From positions 2,046,001 to 2,110,000 of the forward strand of contig NZ_CP046883.1 in NCBI RefSeq assembly GCF_014262665.1: a DNA stretch of 64,000 nucleotides, in the 5' to 3' direction. The DNA is from Corynebacterium anserum (lineage in GTDB: Bacteria; Actinomycetota; Actinomycetes; Mycobacteriales; Mycobacteriaceae). The position numbers and the translations under genes are program-made. The notes under the pieces are model-generated. The model saw only the letters and a list, made by a program, of their open reading frames with translations, searched no databases and was not told the DNA's origin. Below are positions 9,776 through 18,561 of this stretch, piece after piece (positions within the stretch are counted from its first letter, which is position 1; each line of letters begins with the position of its first letter).

Positions 9776-11178
9776 GAGCCTCCCCCTACAGATAGTGGCG
9801 GGGCATGGGATGCATGTGTAGGCACCATTGTTTCTAAAAATTCTGTCCAGCGTCTAGTACTGTCCTCTGGCCACAGCGGCTGCACTCTCATTTCTCTGCC
9901 CTCTCGTTCTAAGGTGCTAATCTGAGCCACATGCCTCCCCTGCGAATTACGTTCGACATGGAGGAGGTAATCGATACCATCTACTGCTTGATAAGCGACT
10001 GCCTGCTCTGTCATTCCCGCCATAGCCCCTAGCGCCAGTAGCCGACCAGGCACTGCCTGGGCACTATTAGCATGTAGAGTTCCTGCACTACCAGCATGAC
10101 CAGTATTGAATGCGACGAGTAAGTCAGAGATTTCGGCTCCCCGCACTTCGCCAACCACAATTCTGTCCGGACGCATGCGCAGGCTTTGTTTAATGAGTTC
10201 GCGCATGTCGATGGCACCTTTACCTTCGGCATTAGCGCGCCGCGTTTGCATCTTGAGGATGTGTGCGTGCGTGGGCATAAGCTCGGATGTATCCTCCACC
10301 ACAATTGTGCGTTCGCTGGGGCGGAAGCATTCCATCAAAGCGGCGAGCAGGGTAGTTTTTCCCGTTCCTGTCCCTCCACTGATGAGGATATTCTTCCTCG
10401 ACGCCACGATTGCCCTTAATGCTTTTTCCACATCTGGCGCGGCGAAGCCTGACTGAACTAGGGCTTCGAGACTGTGCATACCTCGGGTGAGAACACGCAG
10501 GGACACGCTAGCTCCTCCCCAGATCGGTGGAGATAACGCTACGTGCACACGGATACCGTCGGCCCACACACCGTGAGGAAGTTTGGTGAGAATGCCATCT
10601 GCAAACGGACATGCATCATCCAGACGTGAACCACATTGCGCCGCCAGATTGACCGCCAGGTGCCTCAATTGCCCCGGAGTAAATTGCCGTCGGGCACAGA
10701 TTTCTACTCCTGCACCGCGATCCACCGCAACATCTCCATTGGGATTAATCAGCACATCGGTGACTTGTGGTTCGCTTAACCAATCAATGACGGGACCAAG
10801 CCCTGACAGATCTTTTTCAATTTGGCGCGCTCGTTCCAATAACGCACTGTCCCCGACACCACTGTGAACTGGTTGGGTTTTGCCGTATGAAGCACTGCCG
10901 GAGCCGGGGTGCGTATCGTGCAAACTGCTTAACGCATCAGTGATGTCTTCCAATTGCGGTTCAACGGTTCCCCGACGCGCCAGTTCGAGACGAATGAGGT
11001 CTGTCAACGGCTCATCGCCGACCTTATCTTTTAACGAATCAGCGCCTCCCACGGACAACTCCGTGCCGAGGACACCACTTTTATCTTCTGTGGTGAATTT
11101 CGCTGAGTACCGTGATGCTCCAAGGTTTTGATATGCACTCGCTCCAAAGTATTTCTTTATTGTGGTGCGGACACTCAT
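9772..11178 (-). CDS. tadA: TadA-type secretion ATPase
   Basis: 468-residue type II/IV secretion ATPase that powers Flp pilus assembly. Visible motifs in order are DVLINPNGDVAVDRG of the N2 domain, Walker A GGTGTGKTTLLAAL, an Asp box (VVEDTSELMP), Walker B region RIVVGEVRGAE and a His box GHAGSAGTLHANS. It corresponds to Rv3659c. About 110 residues precede the conserved core. The start ATG overlaps the stop of the CpaE-like gene (ATGA), so the genes are coupled. It acts on the cytoplasmic face with the TadB-TadC protein. Confidence 0.93.
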   Translation of the reverse strand: MSVRTTIKKYFGASAYQNLGASRYSAKFTTEDKSGVLGTELSVGGADSLKDKVGDEPLTDLIRLELARRGTVEPQLEDITDALSSLHDTHPGSGSASYGKTQPVHSGVGDSALLERARQIEKDLSGLGPVIDWLSEPQVTDVLINPNGDVAVDRGAGVEICARRQFTPGQLRHLAVNLAAQCGSRLDDACPFADGILTKLPHGVWADGIRVHVALSPPIWGGASVSLRVLTRGMHSLEALVQSGFAAPDVEKALRAIVASRKNILISGGTGTGKTTLLAALMECFRPSERTIVVEDTSELMPTHAHILKMQTRRANAEGKGAIDMRELIKQSLRMRPDRIVVGEVRGAEISDLLVAFNTGHAGSAGTLHANSAQAVPGRLLALGAMAGMTEQAVAYQAVDGIDYLLHVERNSQGRHVAQISTLEREGREMRVQPLWPEDSTRRWTEFLETMVPTHASHAPPLSVGGGS

Positions 11179-12335
11179 GCGACATTTCTTTCGCCCAGAA
11201 TGTCGCTCAGGTTCACGACGTGATTAGTTTGGGAATCCACAATGGCATCGGCGATAGCGCGCGCAGCCTTGGACAAACTACCCCGCTGTAGACTGAGCGC
11301 TCCTCGGTCTAGGTCACACACCATGTCTGCATCTATATTCCATTCGCACGTTGGGCGCTGGCCCAGTAAAACCATGGCCATGGTGGCAGTTGTTGCTGCG
11401 TGAGGTATCTGGCGAATGACATGAAAGCCTGTGCCCCACCCTGCGTCTTCTACGCAGTAGCGCGCATCTTTGGCACCGGCTAAACCAGATACCGTCATCG
11501 CGCTAACAATCACTACCTCGTCAGGCTCAATGCCTCCCCACTTCCGTTCCCATTGTTCTGATCCGGGAAGGCTCCTACCGCAATCTATCACCAGCACTGT
11601 TCGCGGCATGGCCGCACTCAATTCAGCCACACTTAGCTCTGGCTGTTGCACCCGTTGATTCATGTATCCCGCGCTAAAGCGCGATAACACGTGAATGCCA
11701 TCCAGTTCTGGACAGTTTTGCAGTATCTCTTGCTCGCTGGCATGTTCTGCTACGTCGTCTGAATACCATCCTGGTTGATTCTCAATCCCCAACACTGTAT
11801 TCAACCCCTGGGAGAGGGGATCTCCATCAATCAGCAACGCATCACGGCTCGTTGCATTGCCTAACGCTGCAGCCAATCCTGCCGCAAAGATCGAAGTGCC
11901 TGCACCTCCGTGTCCGCCAATCACAGCAATACGCAGTGGGTCATCTACACCGATCTGTTCCGCCAGATCCACGCTCCCTCCATTCAGAAGGCCTGGTTCC
12001 ATGAGATCAACTCGGCACACACGAACACCGTTGAGCTTGCATAACTCGGTGTCGCGATCAGTCAAGAGAATGACTCCAGCTCGTCCCGTGGGTCGTTCGC
12101 TCAGTTTTTCTTTGAGTTTCTGCGCGACGGTAGGTGAATACTCGCCGCCAGTTGCGTCCGTATGCCGTTGTGCTGCGGGCACGGTGACGATCTCACGCCG
12201 CGTTACGGATGCAACGAGACGCGCCTCTTCCAGCAATGCGGGATCTTCAATATCGATAATGATGGGCCGGACTACAGCCTTCCCACGATGTGAGTTTTTC
12301 TCTCCCTGTAGTGATAATCCCCGTAGTTTTCGCAT
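11175..12335 (-). CDS. CpaE/Ssd-like MinD-superfamily protein
   Basis: 386 residues; first gene of the Tad operon. The central region AVIGGHGGAGTSIFAAGLA is a deviant Walker A of the ParA/MinD/CpaE type, followed by LLIDGDPLSQGLNTVLG and VLVIDCGRS. The N-terminal part looks receiver-like (PIIIDIEDPALLEEARLVAS), as in CpaE, which localises the Tad machine. The mycobacterial orthologue Rv3660c has been studied as a septum-site determinant (Ssd), so either role is possible. The start is uncertain: ATG 12335 lacks a strong ribosome site. Confidence 0.83.
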   Translation of the reverse strand: MRKLRGLSLQGEKNSHRGKAVVRPIIIDIEDPALLEEARLVASVTRREIVTVPAAQRHTDATGGEYSPTVAQKLKEKLSERPTGRAGVILLTDRDTELCKLNGVRVCRVDLMEPGLLNGGSVDLAEQIGVDDPLRIAVIGGHGGAGTSIFAAGLAAALGNATSRDALLIDGDPLSQGLNTVLGIENQPGWYSDDVAEHASEQEILQNCPELDGIHVLSRFSAGYMNQRVQQPELSVAELSAAMPRTVLVIDCGRSLPGSEQWERKWGGIEPDEVVIVSAMTVSGLAGAKDARYCVEDAGWGTGFHVIRQIPHAATTATMAMVLLGQRPTCEWNIDADMVCDLDRGALSLQRGSLSKAARAIADAIVDSQTNHVVNLSDILGERNVA

Positions 12336-12385
12336 GGCTTCACTCTCTCATTCCCTACATCACACCACTAGGGGGCATTATGTCC

Positions 12386-12437
12386 TGTGGATAAGCCCAC
12401 CGGTTCAGGAGAAAATAGTTCTGGAGCCTGTGGATAA
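12386..12437. promoter_or_regulatory. Pair of perfect DnaA-box sequences
   Basis: TGTGGATAA, the reverse complement of the consensus DnaA box TTATCCACA, occurs exactly at 12386-12394 and 12429-12437. Both lie in the 168-bp intergenic region between the divergent CpaE-like and HAD genes. Same orientation, 43 bp apart. Whether DnaA binds is unknown. Confidence 0.5.
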
Positions 12438-12503
12438 CTAGCAAAAACAGCAACCACTGTTACTGTAGTGACAAATGTGACTCCTGATGCCTAGACTGGT
12501 TGT

Positions 12504-13304
12504 GTGACTCAACGACAGGGCCACGAGGCGATTCTCGCGATTTTCGACCTCGACAAGACCATCATCGATACCAGCGCTTCCATGGCCTATGGAAAACCCA
12601 TGGCCGAGCGTGGTCTCATCGGCACGCCAGAAGTACTGCGGATGATGGCTCACCTAGGTAACTACATGCTCAACGGGCACACCGAAGAAAACATGAATGC
12701 AACCAAGGATGCCCTGCTACGAATGATTCGAGGGCGCGAGGAATCCGCGGTTCGCAGCGTCGCACAAGATGCCCTGCAAGAAGTCATCACACCATATATC
12801 TACGCCGAAGCTCGCGATCTCATTGAGCAGCATCGGCAACAGGGACATCACATTGCCATCGTTACCGCATCTCCTTCCGTCATGGTGGAACCAATTGCTC
12901 GCGAATTGGGCGCCGATCACCTCATTGCCACCGAGCTAGAGGTAGTCGATGGCCTGTTTACGGGCGAAGTGGTGCACTTCAACAAGGGGGACTCTAAAGT
13001 CGAACGCATCAGGGAACTTGCAGAGAAGCTGCACTATAACCTAGATGAAAGCTTCGCTTACTCGGATTCTTTTACGGACTTACCGATGCTGAATCTTGTG
13101 GGACATCCCACCGCCGTCAATCCAGATCGCCCTCTTCGCAAACATGCCACGGACAGCGGAATGCCCATCAGCCACTTCGAAAAGCCAGAACCTCTATTCC
13201 CTCAAGGAGCTGTGCTGGCAGGAGCTGGGGCGACCCTCGCTCTACTGGGTGTAGTCGCTACCGGTCTCACCCTATGGTTCAAGTCTCGAGATGACGATAC
13301 CTAG
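12504..13304 (+). CDS. HAD-IB family phosphatase with C-terminal membrane anchor
   Basis: 266 residues from GTG 12504. Motif I is FDLDKTIIDTSA (residues 14-25), motif II is IVTASPS, and motif III/IV is YSDSFTDLPML. This is the SerB-like HAD-IB arrangement with a helical cap. The C-terminus has one hydrophobic helix (AVLAGAGATLALLGVVATGLTLWF), suggesting membrane attachment. The mycobacterial orthologue Rv3661 sits at the same place beside the Tad/ssd cluster. The substrate is not evident: it resembles SerB, but phosphoserine specificity cannot be claimed. It is transcribed away from the Tad operon. Confidence 0.88.
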   Translation: MTQRQGHEAILAIFDLDKTIIDTSASMAYGKPMAERGLIGTPEVLRMMAHLGNYMLNGHTEENMNATKDALLRMIRGREESAVRSVAQDALQEVITPYIYAEARDLIEQHRQQGHHIAIVTASPSVMVEPIARELGADHLIATELEVVDGLFTGEVVHFNKGDSKVERIRELAEKLHYNLDESFAYSDSFTDLPMLNLVGHPTAVNPDRPLRKHATDSGMPISHFEKPEPLFPQGAVLAGAGATLALLGVVATGLTLWFKSRDDDT

Positions 13305-13391
13305 AAGACTCCGCAACATTCGCTAGAGAAACACAAGCTGGAGCACCTCAACTCAGGACGGCAAAACCCAGCGTGCCCTCGCGTAGCTCCC

Positions 13392-13441
13392 GCACAGCAA
13401 CTACTTTGCATCAGCGGCACAGCAACTACTTTGCATCAGCG
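13392..13441. repeat. 25-bp perfect tandem duplication over a stop codon
   Basis: Two identical 25-bp units (13392-13416, 13417-13441). The downstream unit contains the last codons and TAG stop of the Fic-like gene (minus strand), so the other copy is a duplicate of that gene end placed in the convergent intergenic gap after the HAD gene. Confidence 0.9.
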
Positions 13442-14223
13442 ATGGACTTGGCTTCCAAGGATCCTTCAGCGAGCCCAGTAGCATGGAAGCAAATCCATTC
13501 AGCCACACCTTCAGGCGTGCCTTCGGCAAATCTCTGAGCCTTCGCCCTGTATTCATCCCGATGCCGGTTCCACCACACTTCCGGCACGCCGAGGCCTCGC
13601 GGATCCAAACCACCAGAGATAGTCGCTAAACGCGAGCAGGCGCGGGCGGTGACACCATTGGCGTCGGCAAAAGGTTCAAGGGTGAGTAGCTCACCATGAA
13701 TAACTGCCGATAACACCACCGAGTTCACCTTAGTTCCACCCGTGATGAGCCGTCCCAGCAACTGCAAACGGCGATCTGTCTGCCGTTGAGGGCGACCGGG
13801 AACTAGAAACTCGGAACTCTGAGCCGCCTTCCGGCGAAACCCCTCATCGGACATCCGGGGGCTAGCTACAGAATTAATCCGCGCCATAATCTGCAACGGT
13901 GCGCGGCGCCATGTGCTCTGAGTTTCCGCCACACCATCCGGCGCTAGCAATTCAGCGGCTCTGAGAGCACCAGCGAGGATCGGGTCATCCACGTGACCAT
14001 CTTCCGGTAGCCGCGGAGTACCACCATCTAACTGCGCCGACGCACGCGCCCCACGCAACACAGACTCAGCACCCGTCACATCCCATCCGCGTAAATTCGC
14101 CGGGTGTCGGTGAACCCGAGCAATGTAATCGTTGGCTTGAGCCACGGCGTCCTCCACCCCGGGAAGATGAGCCAAGGGTTCCAAGGGGTCAGAAATACGT
14201 TGCGCATCAGACATAAACACCAC
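13426..14223 (-). CDS. Fic-like protein with degenerate catalytic motif
   Basis: 265 residues from GTG 14223, or 262 from ATG 14214. It resembles the Fic fold, with an inhibitory-helix-like SAQLDG at residues 62-67 and EPFADANGVTAR at 183-194 where active Fic proteins have HPFxDGNGRxxR. The catalytic His is Glu, the first Gly is Ala and the first Arg is Val, so AMP transfer by the normal mechanism looks impossible. The mycobacterial neighbour Rv3662c is probably the orthologue. The role is unknown, and the motif change suggests a retained non-enzymatic or altered function. It is divergent from the downstream holin-X gene. Confidence 0.7.
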   Translation of the reverse strand: MVFMSDAQRISDPLEPLAHLPGVEDAVAQANDYIARVHRHPANLRGWDVTGAESVLRGARASAQLDGGTPRLPEDGHVDDPILAGALRAAELLAPDGVAETQSTWRRAPLQIMARINSVASPRMSDEGFRRKAAQSSEFLVPGRPQRQTDRRLQLLGRLITGGTKVNSVVLSAVIHGELLTLEPFADANGVTARACSRLATISGGLDPRGLGVPEVWWNRHRDEYRAKAQRFAEGTPEGVAEWICFHATGLAEGSLEAKSIADAK

Positions 14224-14315
14224 AATAAATCACCCTTTCGCGCATTAATTGCGCTGGCATGGCAAACTAGGAGGAGTCAATCTGCTAGATAACTGATTTT
14301 CCCGGGAGTTTTTAC

Positions 14316-14834
14316 GTGAGCAAGAACGACAACGACGGTCTGTACACTGACCGCGACAGCTTTAACCCGCAGGTCAACGCCATCCCTCTATCCGACGTGG
14401 ATTCCCACGCCCAGGGTCAGGGCAGCATCGGTGACTTGGTGAAGGACGCATCCGCACAAATTTCCTCCCTGGTGCGCTCTGAGATCGAGCTGGCCAAGAC
14501 TGAGGTCACAGCCTCAGCAAAGAAAGCCGGAATCGGTGGCGGGCTTTTCGCAGCTGCCGCAGTGATCCTGGCCTACAGCTCCTTCTTCTTATTCTTCACT
14601 ATTGCCGAAGCCTTCAGCTCCTTCCTGCCTCGTTGGCTGGCTTTCCTCATCGTTTTCCTCATCATGCTGTTGCTGGTGGCAATTCTCGCTTTGGTCGGCC
14701 TGAAGCAAGTAAAGGCCATTAAAAAGCCAGAAAAGACCATCGAGTCTGTCAATGAATTGAAGGGTATTGTTCCTTCCAAGAACAGCAAGAAGTCCAACTC
14801 TGTAGCCGCCACCGATGGTGGCCTCTACTCCTAA
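14316..14834 (+). CDS. Phage holin family (actinobacterial holin-X) membrane protein
   Basis: 172 residues, the same length as mycobacterial Rv3669 at the same locus. An amphipathic region, SIGDLVKDASAQISSLVRSE, is followed by two membrane helices (about residues 72-96 and 104-129) and a Lys-rich tail. This is the holin-X (PF07332-type) layout. Despite the family name it is a chromosomal core gene and nothing phage-like lies nearby. The role is unknown and probably envelope related. The next gene begins 46 bp downstream on the same strand. Confidence 0.85.
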   Translation: MSKNDNDGLYTDRDSFNPQVNAIPLSDVDSHAQGQGSIGDLVKDASAQISSLVRSEIELAKTEVTASAKKAGIGGGLFAAAAVILAYSSFFLFFTIAEAFSSFLPRWLAFLIVFLIMLLLVAILALVGLKQVKAIKKPEKTIESVNELKGIVPSKNSKKSNSVAATDGGLYS

Positions 14835-14879
14835 GGGCTCGGGCTCCCACCGAGTCCCCACAACGTCCACTTCCTACCA

Positions 14880-15824
14880 GTGACAGCAGATAATTCCACG
14901 CACGCCCCGGACGCAGTGTTCATTCACTCCCGCGGCGTGCGTATTTTTGCCAAGGTTCAAGGCCCCCGCAATGCACCCTTAGTGTTGTTGATCCACGGCT
15001 TTGGCGGTGGCAGTTTCGATTTTGAACTCCTCATGGAGGAACTAGCTGATAAGCCTCTCCGCGTCGCTGCGGTTGACCTGCGCGGCTATGGAAAATCGGA
15101 TAAGACTCCACGCGGTTATGACCTCACCACCGCGGCCAGCGACATGGCAGGCGTGATCCGTGGTTTGGGATATACCGATGCCCTCGTTGTCGGCCACGGT
15201 TACGGCGGCCTGGTGGGTTGGACTCTCGCCTCTCATGAACCGGAACGCGTGCGCGGTGTGGTGACTCTTTCCTCGGCACATCCGCTTGTTCAGCTTTCCT
15301 TTATCCGTCGCAATCCGGTGATGAATTGGCACCGGACGCGGCGAATCGTTAGCGCTCAACTCCCCCGCCTCCCTGAGTCTCGTCTGGTGAAACATGACGC
15401 AGCCCTCGCCGAAAGAATATTCCGTCAATCGTGTGCGCCTGGATTCCGTGACACGCAGGCGTACAAGGACCATGCCCGTCGGCGTCGGGATGCTATTCAG
15501 GTGGATAAAGTAGCGCACCTGGCTAGTGAATACCAGCGCTGGCTTTTCCGTATGCACTGGCGCGTCGAGGGACTGCTTTTCGAGCGCACGTTCCCCAAAC
15601 AGATCGCTGCTCCCGTTTTGGCTATCGAAGGCAGCATGGATCCCGGCTATGTCTCGAAAGTCACGCAGCGATCAATCGCTCGCAGCTCTTCGCCGCATTC
15701 ACGGGCAGTGCTCCTTTATGGTGTCGGCCATTATCCCCATGTAGAGGATGCGCCAGCAGTGGCGAGGATACTGCTGGAATGGATGTCTTCTGCTCCAGCT
15801 CTTAACCAAAAAGGCTTTGAATAG
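14880..15824 (+). CDS. Alpha/beta hydrolase, EphE-like, with altered nucleophile elbow
   Basis: 314 residues from GTG 14880. The oxyanion motif HGFGGGSFDFE and the strand VAAVDLRGYGKSDK are typical of epoxide hydrolases and haloalkane dehalogenases. The elbow reads VVGHGYGGLVGW, where the nucleophile position (Sm-x-Nu-x-Sm) is Gly rather than Asp or Ser. The late His is in GVGHYPHVEDAP. It corresponds in position to Rv3670 (EphE) upstream of marP. Catalysis by the usual mechanism is therefore doubtful. It converges with marP five bases away. Confidence 0.8.
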   Translation: MTADNSTHAPDAVFIHSRGVRIFAKVQGPRNAPLVLLIHGFGGGSFDFELLMEELADKPLRVAAVDLRGYGKSDKTPRGYDLTTAASDMAGVIRGLGYTDALVVGHGYGGLVGWTLASHEPERVRGVVTLSSAHPLVQLSFIRRNPVMNWHRTRRIVSAQLPRLPESRLVKHDAALAERIFRQSCAPGFRDTQAYKDHARRRRDAIQVDKVAHLASEYQRWLFRMHWRVEGLLFERTFPKQIAAPVLAIEGSMDPGYVSKVTQRSIARSSSPHSRAVLLYGVGHYPHVEDAPAVARILLEWMSSAPALNQKGFE

Positions 15825-15829
15825 TGGCG

Positions 15830-17038
15830 CTAGTTCAGTACACACCCTTCAGTTCCTACCGGACTGGTGTGAGATTCTAGATCACCCACGTGGCTCATGA
15901 CTTCTTCACGTGTCAACGCGTAGCCGGTCTCTTTCTGGTTCATATCTGCACCAAAAATGAGCCCCAGCACCTCACCCCGTTCATTGATCAGCGGCCCGCC
16001 GGAGTTCCCTTGCACCACGTTGGAACGCAGCGAGTAAGCCTCGCGATCTACACGGGCATCCGCGTAGATATTCGGACCGCTAATGGTAAACCGGTCACGG
16101 ATACGGGCTGGGGTGGCTCGGAACGGACCGCCCTCAGGAAAACCTAGAACAACGGCATTATCGCCCGGTTCACCTACGTTCTCAGCCCATGCCAGAGGTG
16201 TGAAGTGTCCGTCATCAACCTTCAGTAGGGCGATATCCTCCTGCGGGTTGTAGTAGGTGACGGTGGCGTTTTTCTGCCCGTCAGTAGTCTTTAGCGCAAC
16301 GGCATCAGTTCCGGCCACCACATGTGCATTGGTCATGACGATGTCCGGGGTGAGGGCAAAGCCCGTGCCCTGTAGTAGTCGACGGCACTGCTCCGCCTCC
16401 CCCACCACGTGGACGATGCTGGAACGAGTTTGCTGAACCACACTGGAATTCTGCAATGCCGGGTCTGGAACCGGAACCTCCCGGTTGGGCACCGTCTCAA
16501 AGGGGTCGATGATCACGGGGAAGCCGTCGGCGTGGATCATTGCCGTGGTTTGGTTAGGAAGGTTCTTGACCCAATCGGGCGAGAACCGTCCTACTGCTGC
16601 CAGTACCTTGGAATCCCGGACAGATTTTCCAAAATCTGAGGTATCACCGTTGGCCAAGGGCACGAGGATGAGCCATGCCACGATCATGGTGGTGATCGAA
16701 AGCACTACCATGCCCACCAAAGACTCCACTTTCAGCAGAGATTTTGTGCGGATCTGGTCGCGTAACCTCTGACCGAGGCGCGAACCAATTCCAAAGCATA
16801 TGAGCACACTCAGCAATACCGTCACGAGCGCAGCAACAAAGCGCACCCCGTTGGTGTTGCCAAGTTTCTCGGCAGCGAAGGGAACCGAGTGGGGTAGGAT
16901 CTGCACCCCTAGGTAACCACCGAGCAGTACGCCGATGAGCGCGAGTATGGCTGCGAAACCACCCTGGCGGTAACCCGTGGTCATTGCGTAAATTGCGGCG
17001 ATAATTAACAAGGCATCGATTAGCAGCGAACCGCTCAC
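15830..17038 (-). CDS. marP: MarP-like membrane serine protease (CvpA + trypsin-like)
   Basis: 402 residues. The N-terminal CvpA/colicin V-type domain has four hydrophobic helices within residues 1-130. A periplasmic trypsin-like domain follows, with His239 (TNAHVV), Asp268 (EDIALLKV) and Ser346 (GNSGGPL). Cys218 and Cys399 match the disulfide known to activate mycobacterial MarP (Rv3671c), which is needed for acid resistance through peptidoglycan hydrolase processing. GTG 17038 overlaps the Nudix stop (GTGA), so it is last of the nth-tlpA-nudix-marP operon. Function in this species is inferred from orthology. Confidence 0.93.
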   Translation of the reverse strand: MSGSLLIDALLIIAAIYAMTTGYRQGGFAAILALIGVLLGGYLGVQILPHSVPFAAEKLGNTNGVRFVAALVTVLLSVLICFGIGSRLGQRLRDQIRTKSLLKVESLVGMVVLSITTMIVAWLILVPLANGDTSDFGKSVRDSKVLAAVGRFSPDWVKNLPNQTTAMIHADGFPVIIDPFETVPNREVPVPDPALQNSSVVQQTRSSIVHVVGEAEQCRRLLQGTGFALTPDIVMTNAHVVAGTDAVALKTTDGQKNATVTYYNPQEDIALLKVDDGHFTPLAWAENVGEPGDNAVVLGFPEGGPFRATPARIRDRFTISGPNIYADARVDREAYSLRSNVVQGNSGGPLINERGEVLGLIFGADMNQKETGYALTREEVMSHVGDLESHTSPVGTEGCVLN

Positions 17039-17856
17039 GGCGCTCCTCCTTCCGGTCCCGCTGCGGTGAATCCGCTAGCCAGGTCCCCTAGTGCTTCCTT
17101 ATTCTGCGATCGTTTCAATGCGTCGAACAGTTCCACGGGTTCTTTTCCCTTGTCCCATGGCTTTTCCCAACCAGCGCACTGTAGCAGTGCTGTCACAACG
17201 GTGCCGGTGAAACCCCATAAAACCATCCCCTGCACGTTAAACGCCGGGCCTTCCCATTGCATAAAGGCCACGCGGTAGCGGTATTTCGGGTCTACTAGGT
17301 TGGCGATGGGAACCGGCGCAACCCAGTCATTTTCTGGGCTTGCTGGGTAAACTTTCATCGGTTTCTCCCAATAAGCCAGCACTGGGATGACAGCAAAATT
17401 AGTGCGGTCGATGTATATGGGGTCTAGGAGAGCGAGGGGTTGCACTCCGTCTGGGTCGAGTCCGGTTTCTTCTTGTGCTTCCCTCATAGCGGTATGGATT
17501 GGGCTGTTGTCTTGGTCTTCGCGCCTGCCACCCGGAAACGCCACCTGCCCGGAATGGGTACGCATGCTCGGGGCACGATGGGTTAGTAATAGGGTGGCAT
17601 CTTCCGGAAAAGGCGCATCGTCGGTGGGGATGTAAAGGGAGTCTCCGCTGATAAGCACCAACACCGCGGAGTAGCGGGGGGCTTTGCCTTCCTTATTTTT
17701 TTCGGGGACGCGACGCGCACGGTCGTTGATGAGGTCATGAATCGTACCCCGGCGCACATTGCGAACGAAGTGCTGCAGCCACACGGGCACTTCGGTAGGT
17801 AACGGGGGCTGGTGAGCAATTTCGGCCAGCCATTGTTCTTGTGTGTACGTATTCAT
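17035..17856 (-). CDS. Nudix hydrolase (CoA pyrophosphatase-like)
   Basis: 273 residues with a full Nudix box, GGRREDQDNSPIHTAM followed by REAQEETGL, preceded by VAFPGG. CoA pyrophosphatases of the NudL/YeaB group share this layout, and orthologue Rv3672c is annotated so; the substrate here is inferred. It starts two bases after the thioredoxin-like gene stop and overlaps marP by four bases. In the conserved four-gene operon it is the only purely cytosolic enzyme apart from Nth. Confidence 0.88.
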   Translation of the reverse strand: MNTYTQEQWLAEIAHQPPLPTEVPVWLQHFVRNVRRGTIHDLINDRARRVPEKNKEGKAPRYSAVLVLISGDSLYIPTDDAPFPEDATLLLTHRAPSMRTHSGQVAFPGGRREDQDNSPIHTAMREAQEETGLDPDGVQPLALLDPIYIDRTNFAVIPVLAYWEKPMKVYPASPENDWVAPVPIANLVDPKYRYRVAFMQWEGPAFNVQGMVLWGFTGTVVTALLQCAGWEKPWDKGKEPVELFDALKRSQNKEALGDLASGFTAAGPEGGAP

Positions 17857-17858
17857 GG

Positions 17859-18554
17859 CTAGTCTCCCAGCGACGTGGCTATAAGATGTTGCATCTCTTG
17901 GACATTATCGAAGGTTCGGGCGAAGAGTTCAGCGCGAGTGCCGTCCGGCCTATACACAATCGTCACGGGCACCACCTTCGGTATGGAAGTGGCCGAATCG
18001 AAAACGTGTTGCGAATCTTGGTAGCTGGCAAGGTGAGTTGCTCCAAGCTCCTGCAGCAGGTCGATTCCCGCTTGTCCTTTCGGGTCGAGATGCACACCAA
18101 CTACGTTCCACTGTGGGTTATTCTGCGCGAGCTGCTGCACGATCGGAAGTTCGGCACGGCATGGTGCGCACCACCAGGCCCAAACGTTAACCACCGTTGG
18201 TTTGCCTGCCCACTGCTCGGCGAGGCTCACTCGGCTCTGCTTCCCACCGTTGGTCAGGCATGGAAGGTGGACGTTGGCTAGTTCGGCGTCTTTACTCAAA
18301 GTCGACGCCGCCGTTGCCTTATTCGCCGGCTCCGGGCAATCCACGGCATGAGTGCTGTTGAGCTGCTGGTCGGCAGAGGTGGCGTCGGCAGTAATCTCAG
18401 GGCTCTCCGTGGATCCGGAACTACGCGTGACCGGCGCAGGATCGGAGAAAACAGATGCAACAATCGGTACCACGGCCACAGCAAGGCCAATAATCACGGT
18501 AAGAGTAACGATGACGATGCGTGTACGGTCGTGGTCTGTGGGCATGGTTGCCAT
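17859..18554 (-). CDS. TlpA/ResA-like membrane-anchored thioredoxin
   Basis: 231 residues from ATG 18554, chosen because AGGTGG lies just upstream; an upstream in-frame ATG would overlap nth. One N-terminal membrane helix (IVIVTLTVIIGLAVAVVPIV) is followed by a Ser/Thr linker. The thioredoxin domain has active site WAWWCAPCRAE. Such proteins reduce or shuffle disulfides outside the membrane, for instance in cytochrome c maturation. Here it precedes marP, whose activity depends on a disulfide, which may be relevant. It corresponds to Rv3673c. Confidence 0.9.
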   Translation of the reverse strand: MATMPTDHDRTRIVIVTLTVIIGLAVAVVPIVASVFSDPAPVTRSSGSTESPEITADATSADQQLNSTHAVDCPEPANKATAASTLSKDAELANVHLPCLTNGGKQSRVSLAEQWAGKPTVVNVWAWWCAPCRAELPIVQQLAQNNPQWNVVGVHLDPKGQAGIDLLQELGATHLASYQDSQHVFDSATSIPKVVPVTIVYRPDGTRAELFARTFDNVQEMQHLIATSLGD

Positions 18555-18561
18555 TGTCCAC

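Noticed and set aside
14316..14834. Prophage signal from the holin-family gene
   Set aside because: Holin-X is a core chromosomal family in actinobacteria, and no other phage gene is near.
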